A stretch of 64,000 bases of DNA from Flammulina velutipes (GCA_011800155.1 CM022376.1:2542001-2606000), one strand, 5' to 3'; positions 22,536 through 34,240 are shown, counted from the stretch's first letter. Program-made: numbers and translations. Notes: generated by a model not told the origin, from the letters alone.

Positions 22536-24557
22536 TTCGAATAGCATATACTTCTGTTTTAGTAGCGAATTTGTGCTTTTTTACCGACGTAGCAACCCAT
22601 ATCTCAAAGTATGAGACACTGATACTAACAGATTCATGCACCCACCGACACAAGCCCCCAACGCGAGATCTGGAGGCTGTCGAGACGTTCAAGACTTTCT
22701 TTCGCTACAAAGAGCAACCCCGGCAGTTTCTCCATTAGATCTTGGTGGTGTAAACATAGTTCAAATTGGGGGACAAAATAGGTAAGTGTATTTTTCATTC
22801 GTCAAGCACGTTCTACGTAGCGTATCGTATCGTAATGTAGTGGGTCGATAGTAAATGAGGATATTCGACTATAAGTATCTTGTGGCTTACAGAACATAAA
22901 CGGCCCGGCCACTACATTTTCCAAGGACATACCACATCCTATATGGCCACACGGGGGCCCAGCCGTCTTTACGATAGCTCACACAAAAATATCTGCGCAC
23001 ACTTGTACATCGTCCACAAGCTTCATCACCGAATGCATCCACACCGGGGATCCGTTGGCATGCGGCGAGATGACATGGCATCCGCGGAGTCTCCCGCGAT
23101 TATATCCTGCTACCCGGTCGCATCGTTGGGCGGGGGAGTGTCGACCACAGGGCGAAATCTTGCGTGTCGCTGAGCCAATCCATCCATTGTCCCTGATCGC
23201 GTCGAACCGAACGAGACTACATCGTGTTTCGGCATATCCTCATTAATGTAGTTCCCTTTAGTGTACCAAGTTCAAGGAAAGGTCTGTGGGGCTTGACTGA
23301 GCACACCAAACACATGATAAAGGACTGGTAACCCACCTTGATGGTCTTGCAAGGACCGAGCGAGAGTCGACGATAGTCTACCAGATATAGTCTTGCTTTC
23401 CCCGTGCGAGACAATTGAGAGGACCACAGACCGTCTCTCGACAGTGCTGTTGACTGGGCGACGCCGAACTAGAAAGCGATATCAGGACGAGTACAATGTA
23501 GTAAAATGAAAAAAAACGCACCTAGCTAGGCTTTGATATCCGTATCCAAGGCTGAATATCTTTTCGTCTACGAAGACGACAAAGACGAGGAGACGGCTGA
23601 GCTCGCTCTCGCTCCAATGCTCCACTAAGGCAACATCGCGACGCCAGGCCAGACAGGAGAGGCGGAATATTGCCTGTGTCAGGGTAGTCGGTCAACAGGC
23701 ATGGTTGGGCGCGGTTGTCTTCAGGTCGTACATGACCTCTCATTCCTCTTCATGCGACGACTGTTCAGTGTTCCTTCCCGAGTGGAGGCCATTGATCGTC
23801 CATGTATGTGCTCGCTTGGATGGAACGTAGTCCGAGGTCCTATGGCGCTTCGTTGGGGAATTCGACGAGCCTCTTAGATTTGTTCGCTGGGGCTCGACGA
23901 AGGTAGGATTGCGCATGTAGAGATAATAAGGAAGCGGGAACGACGACTTGCGGGAAGGGGTGGGCGGGGAATGGGCTCGGGGTACAAGGTTTGAGAAAAT
24001 GGTTGGGTGAGTCCAGTAGCGATTAACAGCAGGTACCCCATGGCGCCAGTGGAAAGCGACACTGTCAGCTTCGTTGGACTTTGATAGAACTCCTAGGGGT
24101 ACTGGTTCAGTACATTATTCCCGGGAGTACACACTGGAAAGGTACCTTGGGTATTTTCCAGATTCGGGTCCAGCGCATCGTAGGATGGGAGACATACGAT
24201 CCCAGTTCGCCGCTGCCTAGACCATGTCAACAGCTGCTACGAAGACTTCTGCGAGCTTCTGCGAGTACAGATAATGGCTTGTCTCTTTGCGCACGAGCCC
24301 GTCGTGCGCGTACACAGTCCATCTCTTCATGTGAATTGATGTTGTCGCTTTCTCGGTGTTTCCAGTCACTACAAAACATTAGGACGCGCACAAAGGGAAG
24401 GAAAAAAAACGTACCCAACAGGCCTTCTATCCTCTCTTCCGCCACCAAATCTACACTAGAAACTGCATAGTTGGGCGCGACCTGCATGGGCAGCAAAAAA
24501 GTTAGGTTCTGGATTTGCACTGCACGGTAAGGACACGTACCGCACCAGTGTTGAACA
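22536..24557. other. Decayed intergenic region
   Basis: No intact gene. About 23210-23420 on the minus strand is a copy of decayed family 2 (same GACCATCAAG/GT junction as 4580). The rest shows only short frames without domains. Confidence 0.4.
23210..23420 (-). pseudogene. Decayed gene fragment, family 2
   Basis: Minus-strand match to 4540-4640: CTATCGTCGACT, GCAAGACCATCAAG, an intron-like stretch, CCCCACAG and ACCTTTCCTTG. The exon junction is kept but the surrounding frames are open for less than 75 codons. Confidence 0.35.
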
Positions 24558-24577
24558 GTGAGGAATGAGGGCCATAG

Positions 24578-24714
24578 GTTTATTCAGTAAAAGACTCGAC
24601 CAGGAGTGGCCATTGAAGAGGCCGCATCAAGCTTGGGTATCCGTCGTCGTAGTCAAGAAGAAGAATCGAATTGTTGTTGACAAGCAAGACCAAACATACG
24701 CGTCGCGTCACCGA
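24578..24714 (-). repeat. Dispersed repeat B, copy 3
   Basis: Minus strand reads GACGCGACGCGTATGTTTGG, CTTGCTTGTCAACAACAATT and ...GAGGCGGC-like sequence as in the other copies. It lies in the promoter region of the F-box pseudogene. Confidence 0.5.
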
Positions 24715-24828
24715 GCATCTACTGAAAGTCGGTCAATGATGTTGTCGGCTTTCCGGAAAGGAAATTGGTACAAAAAGGAGCAAAGCGCAGGTGCTGATGA
24801 AGGGATCCTCGACACGTGTACCCTGCGG

Positions 24829-24835
24829 TATAAAT
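24829..24835 (+). promoter_or_regulatory. TATA box of the F-box pseudogene
   Basis: TATAAAT 76 bases ahead of the ATG at 24905; the same box serves the intact inverted copy at 50131-50137. Confidence 0.45.
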
Positions 24836-24837
24836 GG

Positions 24838-24860
24838 CGTGAGAAAAGAGTCCGGATCGG
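24838..24860 (+). promoter_or_regulatory. Shared upstream motif of the F-box subfamily
   Basis: CGTGAGAAAAGAGTCCGGAT, 67 bases ahead of the ATG; slightly diverged form of the motif at 8169, 10123 and 20807. Confidence 0.4.
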
Positions 24861-24904
24861 GTTCGGAAAAGGTCATTCAAAGCTTACCATAATCCATCTA
24901 GTGA

Positions 24905-26510
24905 ATGTCTTCACCAAGGTATGAGCTCTCACTCAGACGCTCTTTCATGCAACAAGCTAACATAGCAAAGCAGCTCCCTGTGCTCGCCTGGTGGAGATTG
25001 CCCTCTACAACAATTGAAAGAACTCCAGTGGCGTACCACGTCCAATAAACAACATCTTGCCGACCTTTCACCGATCCTAGCTACCAACTATCCCCTACAT
25101 CCTGAATCCAGCAGCTACCTGCTGGCGCGCTGGGGCTCTCACAACTCACACGCGGATCTGCGGCAATTGGACCGTATCGTTCGCGATCTCCAAAACATCT
25201 TGGATGACGCAAAGGAAACACGAAATCATGTCCTGGAATCCGCTTCCCAGTTCGATACTCTCTTTCATCCCATATGATCCCTTCCCGATGACATCCTTCT
25301 CCTCATATTCGAATGGTGTACTTTCAGCCACATATTCTCGGTCTTTGACTATGGCTCTCTCGCTAATGAATACCCACCCTGGCGAATATCGACCGTATGT
25401 CGCCGCTGGCGCGACCTTGTGCTCACGTCACCGCGTCTATGGTCTGTCGTACGCCTTCCCACTTTCCTCCTCACAGATATTCCGTGCGAGGATATCGTAT
25501 CCAAGCTGCATGTTCAGCTGAAGAGGTCTGGGAACGCATTGCTTGATGTCACGATAGGCAACAATAAGTTTCCCACTTCACACCTGTTGGACCACAAAGG
25601 AGAGCTCGTATCGCTTTTGAGACCGTCGACCGATCGTTGGCGGAGTCTACATGTATATGCCGACGGTTGTGGAAGCGATGTCGCTTTTTTGGGATGTCCC
25701 TTCCCGGCTCTCACATGCCTGGAGATCAAAGACTGTCCTGAGTACAATCTCGATACTGACGTCGTCTTCACTGCCTTTCGACATACACCCAGTCTCGTTC
25801 GTCTTGACGCATGCAGCACCAAACTGGATGTTAACTGGGACAATATCATTTCCCTCAAGACATATTCCAAGTCGCTAGCCACCCATTTACTCCTCCCATC
25901 GCTGCAAGAACTGACTCTGTTGCAACCATTCATGGATAACTACGAGCCGCCCACGAAAATGCTGTCGCTCACCCTCCCAAAACTCCGTACACTTTTCCTC
26001 CACTTCCACCTAGATACGAAACTAATCGACTATATTTCAATGCCTTCTTTGGAAACCCTCCAAATGGTCCTGTCATTTTCGTCGGAACCCGTTTATTATC
26101 CCGACCTTCGACGATGCTCCCAGCGTCTACGAAGTTTATGCCTCATTCTCAAAGGCAACCCGACGGACGTCCAGCCTCTTCTCTCATTCCTCGCGGAGGC
26201 CCCGCATGTAACATCGCTCTATCTTCGAAACCAATACGGTACATTGCTAAATACAACGGCACTACGGATGGATGGGACAAATGATCTTTTTCCACACCTG
26301 GAAACCTTGACGTTGGTGCCGTCGATGTTGGAGTACGGGGCATATGCAGAGGTGCGGGCTGTAATTGAATCCCGGCTCAATCTACCTATACCAAAGATAC
26401 GTGAGCTGAGATTGATTGGGAGTAAGCGGTACAGGGTATGGGAGGTGACTTTCGCAGAGATACGTCGTCTGGGTGTCAAGGTTAGCTATGTCGGTGAATG
26501 GGAGTTTTGA
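24905..26510 (+). pseudogene. F-box/LRR-like gene interrupted by a stop
   Basis: Exon 1 24905-24918, intron 24919-24970, exon 2 24971-26510, the same structure as the intact inverted copy. At 25275-25277 a TGA replaces an Arg codon of the F-box entry (HPLRSLPDD in the other copy, HPMRSLPDD in the gene at 20883). The change fits a C-to-T transition in a CGA codon. The downstream frame stays open to 26510, so the damage is recent. Besides this stop, only about seven residues differ from the intact copy. A protein starting downstream would lack the F-box helix and is unlikely to work. Confidence 0.8.
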
Positions 26511-26559
26511 ATTAGATAGATCATGAAGTACAGGTTTGACCGTCGTCGGAACGTGCGGT

Positions 26560-27442
26560 TGGAACCTGGAACTCGGGACAGTCGTTCGGGCGTCTTCGAT
26601 CCCTTTCTGTCTGGCAGAAAGAAGTTGACTCGGATCTCCGACTCACCCTTTTCCAACATACACCTCTGCTCACCCAATTGACGGTAGAGGGCGAGGCGAA
26701 ACCCGACCTCCAATGGGGCGGAATACGAACCTTCACCGCAGCTAGATGCGAAGTTCCAGAGGCTCTTCCCCGGATGGTTGCGCTGCAGGCTTTGCACCTG
26801 GTGGACGCACGCATGGATGTGGATTTGTTACCAAGTTCCTTCGATTTGCCTGAGCTCCGTGCTATCACTATGCAGGCGTACCACTCGTCAAGTATTCTCG
26901 CTGATCTGTCGAAGCGTTTGAATGCCCCGGCATTGGAGACATTTGAACTCATCATCTGTCACCCTTGGGGCCGCCCTTCCATGTCACTTCCCATTTTCAA
27001 TACCACCGATAAACTTGTCAAGCTGTCGATCGATTATCATCAATACAAGACAACCGAAACTGTCGCCTTCCTCGCGAAACTACCTTCCGTCACTACTCTT
27101 TACCTTGGCCCGGAAGCCGCCACATCAGATGTTATCGAGGCGATCGGGCTTAGTCTCTTGCCTAGATTGACGAAGCTATGTTTGCATTTCTCTACGATGC
27201 AAACATCCGCAGAGCACGTCATATCCATGCTCGAATGTCGTACACGTCGTCCGGTCAGTGCTATTGCGGAAATCAGCTTTGCTAGATTCCGTCCAAGCGA
27301 CGTATTGGGTGATACCTCAAGAGAAAGTGGGTTCACTTTGTTGTCGAAAGACGAGTTGGGGTTGGTCGAGGAGCTTCGCGAGAGATGGAGGGCGCTTCGA
27401 AGGAATCTGGACGTCCATTTCGTCGAGAGGTATCAGCTATGA
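26560..27442 (+). pseudogene. 5'-truncated F-box gene fragment (LRR tail)
   Basis: The frame reads SFGRLRSLSVWQKE, LTVEGEAKPDLQWGGIRTF and so on to the end, matching residues ~190-460 of the gene at 16107 (TFDRLQSLSVWQEE, LTVEGQ). The F-box half is missing. The fragment starts about 50 bases after the stop of the upstream F-box pseudogene. The same junction is in the inverted copy, so the fusion is older than the inversion. Confidence 0.7.
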
Positions 27443-27544
27443 TTGTGAATAATTCTGTATCATGCTGTGTAGCAGTCTATATACACCGCACTATTTTCTA
27501 CTCGATTCTGAATGTTGTCGTAGCCGAGTTTGATTTCCGTGCCC

Positions 27545-29860
27545 TGAATTTATGATAGTTTGGACTTTAGTGGCGTACATGACTAGGGTTAGGGTACGTT
27601 GCTCTTCTGCCTCTTACCACCATCTCGTCCTCAAAGTTACATAGAAACTCACTGTGATTTGCTATGGAATCCTGCTCGAAGGGAGCATTTAATGGAGGAC
27701 ACTCGCTGGCTGGTGCGTCTTCCTGGCTCCTGTAGCATCCTGGACTTGCAGGCGACTCCCCGTTTTTAGGATCCTTATATGCGGTGGCGATCCCGTTTGC
27801 AGCGATTATCACGTATCCTGTTGTTTGGCGTATCGAGTGCTGCTGGAGGACCTAGAGGACGCATATGGACGAACCAAAGCCTGTCGAAAGATCAAACCCG
27901 GCTGTCTTGGCTGCCCCGACCTTCATTCGCGGAATCCCGTCTGTGTTGCAGGCAAAGCCCTCTCACTGTGATCTGTACGTGTGAACTCTTTTACTCGTCC
28001 GTCCTTGGCTGAACAATATCCAGGATATTCCCGCTGCCGTATCTATTCGCTGCTCAAACGCACTTACTGGTCACTATTCCTCCCGGGACAGTCGTCGCGC
28101 TCCAGGCTACGAGCTTCACCATGGGACCGTGCATGGCTTTGGAGGGATGATCATACGGCACTGCTGAGCTCGATGTGCGTCTTCCCGAAGATTGTTCCAA
28201 TACTTACATGCTCATATCGCACCTAGAATTGCCGTCCGAGTCCGTAGTGCCGCTGGAGACGCGACCTCGCCTTTTATCACGACGACGACGACGTACGCGC
28301 TCTCCTTGCTCCAGCGTTCCCCCATCCCCGTTCGTAGACATGCCCATACCTCCTGGACCTGGATAAACATCTCGTCTGGTAGCTTCCAGCGTCCACCATC
28401 CCATACTTGGCCGAATACCTACTGCCTGCAGAAAGACGACTCCCTTCTCGTGACTCTGTCCTTCGGAGTGGTCGTCGCGTTCCGAACTACGACTTTCGAA
28501 CCGACGCGGAAGGAACGATTATCCAGCAAGACTACCGCCCTCGAACCACCGGAGGGCCTTGGCTGCACTGTCGTCATCCGTGAAGATGGTGTGGCTACAT
28601 TCCTCGACGACGAATCATATTTTGGCTTGGGCGGATTTCCGGACGCCGTTTGGTGTTTCTGCTCTGCTACCTTTCGCTCAGGGTATGCATGCTGTACTGT
28701 TGGACAGTTATGCGCCTTGCCGAAAAACTGCAACAGGACATGTCCGAGACGCTTCGTTCGTTGTCTACACCAATTACATGGCAGCAAAGCATGTCGACCC
28801 AACGACCCTAGTCCTGGCTCTGTACGTCTTCTCCCACTGCTTTATATGTTTGATCTAATATCCTTTCTCTAGCTTGGAATCGTACTGCGCTCAGCCAACG
28901 ACACCATTAAGGCGACCAGATCCAGACGCATTTCCAACCTGCAGGAAACTCATCATACCTCGTCGTACGAGCGACTCGTCTTTTTATTCGATCTGCATAT
29001 TCCGAGGTGTCGTCTATCCCATCGACGACACGGATTACAGCGGTTCCGGCTCTCAGCCTGGAGGAATGTCAGGCCCGTAATGGAGACGATGAAAACCAAG
29101 GAGGCGCGCCAAAATCCTAACGAGGTCATCGAAGCCCATCGCGATATTGTCCGCGGATCATGTTCCCAATCTCCTCCAGGCGAGCGAACGAGCGTGTAGA
29201 GCTCTAACTTGGCATACGTGGACCTTCGCGATGATGGGACGACAATTACATAGACTTCTGCCGACGAGCGAATGTCGTCTCTGGGAAGGCAGAGATTTCC
29301 CGCGTGTGGAAGGAGGTCCATTTCGACGGAGGTACTCTGGATGGGTCGTACTTGTGGATGTGAAGGAGATGTCCGACCGGGGGACAAACCGCGCCTGTCC
29401 AAGTTGGTTGACCGACTACTGCGGCGAAGTCATCGTTATGCTTCTCATCGCTGGCCTGTCGACGTCGTTATTATTATGCCCCCCTGCCAGTATCCGGACG
29501 AGCAAGTCGACGATCACGCCTTCCTTGATGGAGTATCGGAACGATACCAACGAGCCATACGCGTGCTAGTGTTGCTTCGTCTTCGTCTCCTCCCTTCTCC
29601 GACGACAGGATGGATCATGTTCGAGGATGCTTTGACCTTATATACGGAGCCGGACGCCCGGTAGACATGAAGAGAGTCTTCGAGGACTTTTCGCTGTGAG
29701 TTTGATTATGGCGTTTGGGAATAGTACTGAGAGGCGATGGGGCGTATTCCCATTATGATATCGTCAGCGTGCGGAGTGGAGGTCTGTTATGACGGAGGTA
29801 CTCTCGTTGAGTCGTACTAGTGGATATGAAGGGGATGACCGACCGGGGGAAAGGATTACA
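27545..29860 (+). repeat. Decayed repeat family A, copy 2
   Basis: Starts GATAGTTTGGACTTTAGTGG, then TAGGGTTAGGGT (27584-27595). It shares the middle block and intron-like junctions with copies 1, 3 and 4. The frame with PFAQGMHAVLLDSYAPCRK runs 28559-28858 but is not supported as a complete gene. Its right end gives way to the deaminase copy 4 promoter. Confidence 0.5.
27584..27595 (+). repeat. Telomere-like tract at the edge of repeat A, copy 2
   Basis: TAGGGTTAGGGT. Confidence 0.6.
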
Positions 29861-29926
29861 TCATCAAGGGTGGATGCATAAATACCTGGGGCACTCGTGC
29901 GTCCTTGTTCCATATCTCCCACAATT

Positions 29927-29973
29927 GTAAGTGTCAGCTCAGCGAGTTTATTCATCGCTAACATCGATTCCAG
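29927..29973 (+). other. 5'-UTR intron of deaminase copy 4
   Basis: GTAAGTGTCAG... to ...CGATTCCAG, 47 nt, with GCTAACAT as branch-like site. The acceptor touches the ATG at 29974. Confidence 0.6.
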
Positions 29974-31236
29974 ATGTCCCAAATCGATAAACATTTCTCT
30001 TTTTTCGCCTGCCAGAAGCTCTTCGCCGCTCCCCGCATCAATGTCAACGATGACGGGAGTTTCTATCCTACCAGGCCGTTAGCTGAAGACAAAGGAAGAA
30101 TCTTGCTGATTCTGAATTGGATCTCGTTCTGCCTCGTTTCGGAAGCCACAGACCAAAGCATCGCCGCCGCCTTATCCAATGATTCTTCCGGAAGCTTGGA
30201 GATTGTCCTGTCCACGAATGTCCCTGTCACACCAACTCAGGAGGAGTATACAGGGCGTTTTATTGCGTCGATAAATGGCCTGATGCGCAATCCTCAGTCA
30301 ACTGAACACGGAGAACGCGCCCTGCTGGCTCTGATCGCACGCTACGCATGGAAGCGAATCCATCGCAAGGCCAGCCTTGTTATCCACTGCGGTAATCCGT
30401 TCAAGAAATCTGATGAAACCACCTTGGAGATCATCACTAGACTCGTCGAACTGAATCCAGAGGGAAAGGACCTCCTCGCGGCGTTCAACGGGATTATCTC
30501 GCTGACACCTTCTCTGCTCAGTGAAGACCCAGAGGAGCGCCTCGCGACAGTAATGGCCCTCATGGATCTCTCAGCAATCATCATCTCGTCGCCTCTTTTG
30601 CTCACTCTCGGGACAGGCGGCGAAAAAGACAACATGTTCGCCCGTCACTTTTATCGTCGCATTCACCGGCTTCGCTTCTACCAGTATGGCGTGGAAGCCT
30701 TGCTAGACCCCAAGAGGAAGATGTTGAGGCCTTCATGGCAATTTCAACCCCGGTGGCTCCCCCATATCCCTCCTGTAGTCATGCGCCTTCCTCAATCGTC
30801 AATCGACCATGTGAAAGATATTTTGGAGTCGTTCGGGTACAAGCCAACGCGGGAGGACATAAAGAAGTTATTCTTTCGCTTCAGCCATGGCGAACTGTGG
30901 CACGCGGGAGACACCCAGACTCTCTATGTGCATCCAGAAGTGCGGATGGCGGACTATCTCACGCATAACAACATACCTCTTCTTAGTCGTACTATTGGAT
31001 GTTCCAAGAGGGCGTGTCGTGCTTGCTCTGAATGTGTGTTGCGGGGTAACGAGGTATCGGAAGAAGATATTTTCTCCATCACAACGCCTACGGACAAGAT
31101 CCAAGTTAACTGGATGTGTCCGAACATTGCCGACACAACAGTTGCCGCTCAGATGGATGAATTCCTCGACATGATCAGAACGGAAGAGGTGAAAGAGACT
31201 TATGAACGTGCCCTCGAGTTTCAGGGCTCTTCTTGA
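29974..31236 (+). CDS. OTT_1508-like deaminase, copy 4
   Basis: Complete 420-aa frame starting MSQIDKHFSFFACQKL after an intron acceptor. Blocks: RILLILNWISFCLVS (42-56), IARYAWKRIHRKA (121-133), FYRRIHRLRFYQYG (226-239), PPVVMRLPQSS (266-276), GELWHAGDTQ (306-315). The active site has His320-Pro-Glu322 and Cys343-Ser-Lys-x-x-Cys348-x-x-Cys351; by family logic His320, Cys348 and Cys351 bind zinc and Glu322 shuttles protons. The C-terminus carries VNWMCPNI. It is closest to copy 2 (same NPFK/NPFS and LDPKRKMLRP segments). Predicted soluble. Catalysis is inferred from intact residues; no substrate can be read from the sequence. Confidence 0.78.
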   Translation: MSQIDKHFSFFACQKLFAAPRINVNDDGSFYPTRPLAEDKGRILLILNWISFCLVSEATDQSIAAALSNDSSGSLEIVLSTNVPVTPTQEEYTGRFIASINGLMRNPQSTEHGERALLALIARYAWKRIHRKASLVIHCGNPFKKSDETTLEIITRLVELNPEGKDLLAAFNGIISLTPSLLSEDPEERLATVMALMDLSAIIISSPLLLTLGTGGEKDNMFARHFYRRIHRLRFYQYGVEALLDPKRKMLRPSWQFQPRWLPHIPPVVMRLPQSSIDHVKDILESFGYKPTREDIKKLFFRFSHGELWHAGDTQTLYVHPEVRMADYLTHNNIPLLSRTIGCSKRACRACSECVLRGNEVSEEDIFSITTPTDKIQVNWMCPNIADTTVAAQMDEFLDMIRTEEVKETYERALEFQGSS

Positions 31237-31516
31237 AGTAGTTACCGGGTTATATTCCCTCTATTTCTTTGACCAGCCACTTGATAAATAGAGTCGATAA
31301 CTATACACCTTCCTGTGATATGCCTACTTAGCTGAGAATGTATTTGTTTTCCGATCATGCTAGGTGGCGTAAATAGGCAAAGCTGTTGCTGATGGGTCGC
31401 CCGGGGTATTCTTCATGACACGTATATTGAACGGGATTACCTATGCTGCTTCTGGTCTATATGGTGTGTTCTTACCTGGAAATCTCCCGCTCCTGGATTT
31501 TTTGATAGTTTCTTTC
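31237..31516. other. Intergenic, 3' side of deaminase copy 4
   Basis: Nothing coding is seen. Confidence 0.4.
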
Positions 31517-34240
31517 GATGTTTAGTGGCGTCCACGACTAGGGTTAGGGTCCGTTGCTCTTTTGCCTCTTACCACCATCTCGACTTCAAAGTTCCATGGG
31601 AATTTACGGCCACTCGCTCTGGCATTCTGCTCGGAGGGTGCATCAAATGGAGGATACTCGCTGGATGGTGCGTCTCCCTGGCTGCCGTGGCATCTTGGAC
31701 CAGGACTTACGGGCGACAGCCTGTTTGCAGTGTTTACGTGGTAGCGATCCCTTTCGCAGCGATAATCTCTCATGCCGTCCTGTTGTTGGCGTATGGAGTG
31801 CTGCTGCTGGACCCCGAGGACGCATAGGAACGAACCAACGTTAGTCGAAACATCAATCTGGCTGTCCTGGCCTCGTTCGCCGAATGCCATCTACGCTATA
31901 GGAAAATCCCTTCAACGGTGATCTGTACGTGTCCGCTCGTTCAACCGTTCGTCGCTGGCTGAACAACATCCAGGACATTTCCGCTGCCGTACCTATTCGT
32001 TACTCCAACCCATGCACTAGTCACTGTTCCTCCCGGGACAGTCGTCGCGCTCCAGGCTTCGATTTTTGCCATGGGACCGCGTAGGGCTGTGGAGGGATGA
32101 CCACACGACACTGCTGGGCTCGATTTGCGTCTTCGCGGGGAATTTTACATCACCCAGACTTTTCATCCGAATCCGTAGCGCCGCAGGACAGGCGACCTAG
32201 CCTTTCATCACGACGACGACGACGTGCGCGCTCTCCTTGCTCCAGCTTGCCTCCATCATCCCCGTTTGTGCAAGACATTCCCGCGTCTCTTGGACCGAAG
32301 GAACAATCTTCCCTGTCTGGTAGCTACCAGCATCCGCCCTCCCACACTTGGACGAATCCCTTCTGCCCTCAAAAAATGACTCCCATCTCGGTACTCCCTC
32401 ATTTGGAGCCGACGTCGTGTTTTGAACGCTTTCGAACCGACGCTGGAGGACCAATTATCCAGCAGGACTACCGCGCCCGAAGCAACGGAGGGCCTAGGCT
32501 ATACTATCGTCATCCGTGTTATCGCTGCATTGCCCGACGACGAATCAGATTTTGGCTTGGGCGGATTTCCGGACACCGTTTGGTGTTTCTGCTCTGCTAC
32601 CTTTCGCTCAGGGTATGCATGCTGTACTGTTGGACAGTCATGCGCCTTGCCGAAAACTTGCAACAGGTCATGACCAAGACGCTTGATTTATTGTCTACTA
32701 CAATGATATGACAACAAATCCTGTCGCTTTCTATGCCATCCGCAGGCGTTACGGTATACCATCTAATACCCATGGCTCGGTATGTCTTTTTTCTGCCACT
32801 ACTTTTTGGTGAATCTAACAACATTTTCTAAATCGGAGTTGTGCTGCGCCTAGCATTAGGGCGACGAAACGCAAACTTGTCGACCTATCTCCAACTTTCA
32901 CGAACTCCTCATACCGAGCCATACGAGCCATTCTTCCTTCTACTTCGTTCTCCATATTCCGTGGTGCCCGGTCTACGTCTATCCCATTGTACGGATTCCA
33001 ACCCTTTCGGCTCTCCGCTTAGAGGATTGTTTTGCCTGTTGTGATGGAGAACGACGAAATCCAAGGAGGCGCCCGAAATCCTAACGAGGACATCGAAACC
33101 CATCGCGGTGTTGTCCGCAGATTATGTACCATATCTCCTCCGGGCGAGCGAACGAGTCGTGTGGAGTGCCGACTTGGCTACATGGACCTTCGCGATGACG
33201 GGACGACAATTGCATAGACGAGCGAATGTCGTCGCTGGGGAGACAGGGATTCGCGTGCGGGAGGGATGTTCGCGACGGCACGGAGGTACTCTGGATGGGT
33301 CGCACTGGTGTATATGAAGGGGATGACCAATCAGAAGACGAACCGCGCATGTCCAAGTTGGTTGACCAACTATTGGGACGATACTAGGACGAAGCTATCG
33401 TTACGTCTCTCCTCACTGGCCCGTCAACGTCGTTTTCATCATTGTCTACTGCAACCATCCGGACGAACAAGTCGACGATTACGCCTTGATGGGGTATCGG
33501 AACGATCCCAACGAGCCATGCTCTTGTTCTTATCGCTTCGTCGTCGTCTCCTCTCTTCTCCGACGACAGGATAATTGGTGTCCGAAGACGCTTTGACGCT
33601 GGACGAATTGAATGCCCGGTAGACAAGAGGAAAGTTTATGATGACGTTGGAGAATAGTACCGAGAGTCGATGGGGCCCATTCTGATATCGCCAGCGTGCG
33701 GAAGGGAACTCTGCTATGGCGGAGGTACTCTGGTTGGGTCGTGCTCTCCGTCTTCGTCTTCTTCCTTCGTTGACAAAAGGCTTGGACAGTTGAGGGCTGT
33801 TGGGTTGGTGGACGCAAAGGCTGAGCTACTGCGGAACGCCGCGTCGGTGAAACTGTTGCTGGGCTGCGTGCAGGAGCCCTTGAAGAATGAACGGGGCCGT
33901 TGGTACGGCCGCGTCTGTCCTTCTTCTCGTTGTCCGACGTTGAATATAACCCCGAATACATATCGTAGACCAATTGTATGTAGTGTCGCAGCTATCTTGA
34001 TTCAAAGCGATATGCTACTTAGAATATGTTGCACTACCAAATTACAGCTTTACTCAATCCACTTTGTCTTCATGTTTGTATATCCAGGCTCCAGCAAGGA
34101 CATGATTTGGGAGATGTAGGCACTGTGTGGTAAAGATGGCAAGTGGCGGCGAACAGATACATCACGAGTTCTTATTGATTGGGATCTCTACTCAGGTTGT
34201 GATGCATAATGACCGATGCGCCACATTCAAGTAGATTCAT
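31517..34240 (+). repeat. Decayed repeat family A, copy 3
   Basis: Full-length relative of copy 1: TAGGGTTAGGGT at 31539-31550, the conserved middle block around 32480-32700, and a right end shared with copy 1 to about 34235. All frames are interrupted. Confidence 0.5.
31539..31550 (+). repeat. Telomere-like tract at the edge of repeat A, copy 3
   Basis: TAGGGTTAGGGT. Confidence 0.6.

Larger units (their letters stand above)
24558..27435 (+). repeat. Inverted duplication, left arm
   Basis: About 2.88 kb nearly identical to the reverse complement of 47527-50408. Positions pair with a constant sum of 74,966 over the part checked (24558-26678), so there is no indel there. The left arm holds a broken F-box gene and a truncated F-box tail. 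Similarity falls sharply at about 27435, then continues at a lower level through repeat family A. Confidence 0.8.
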
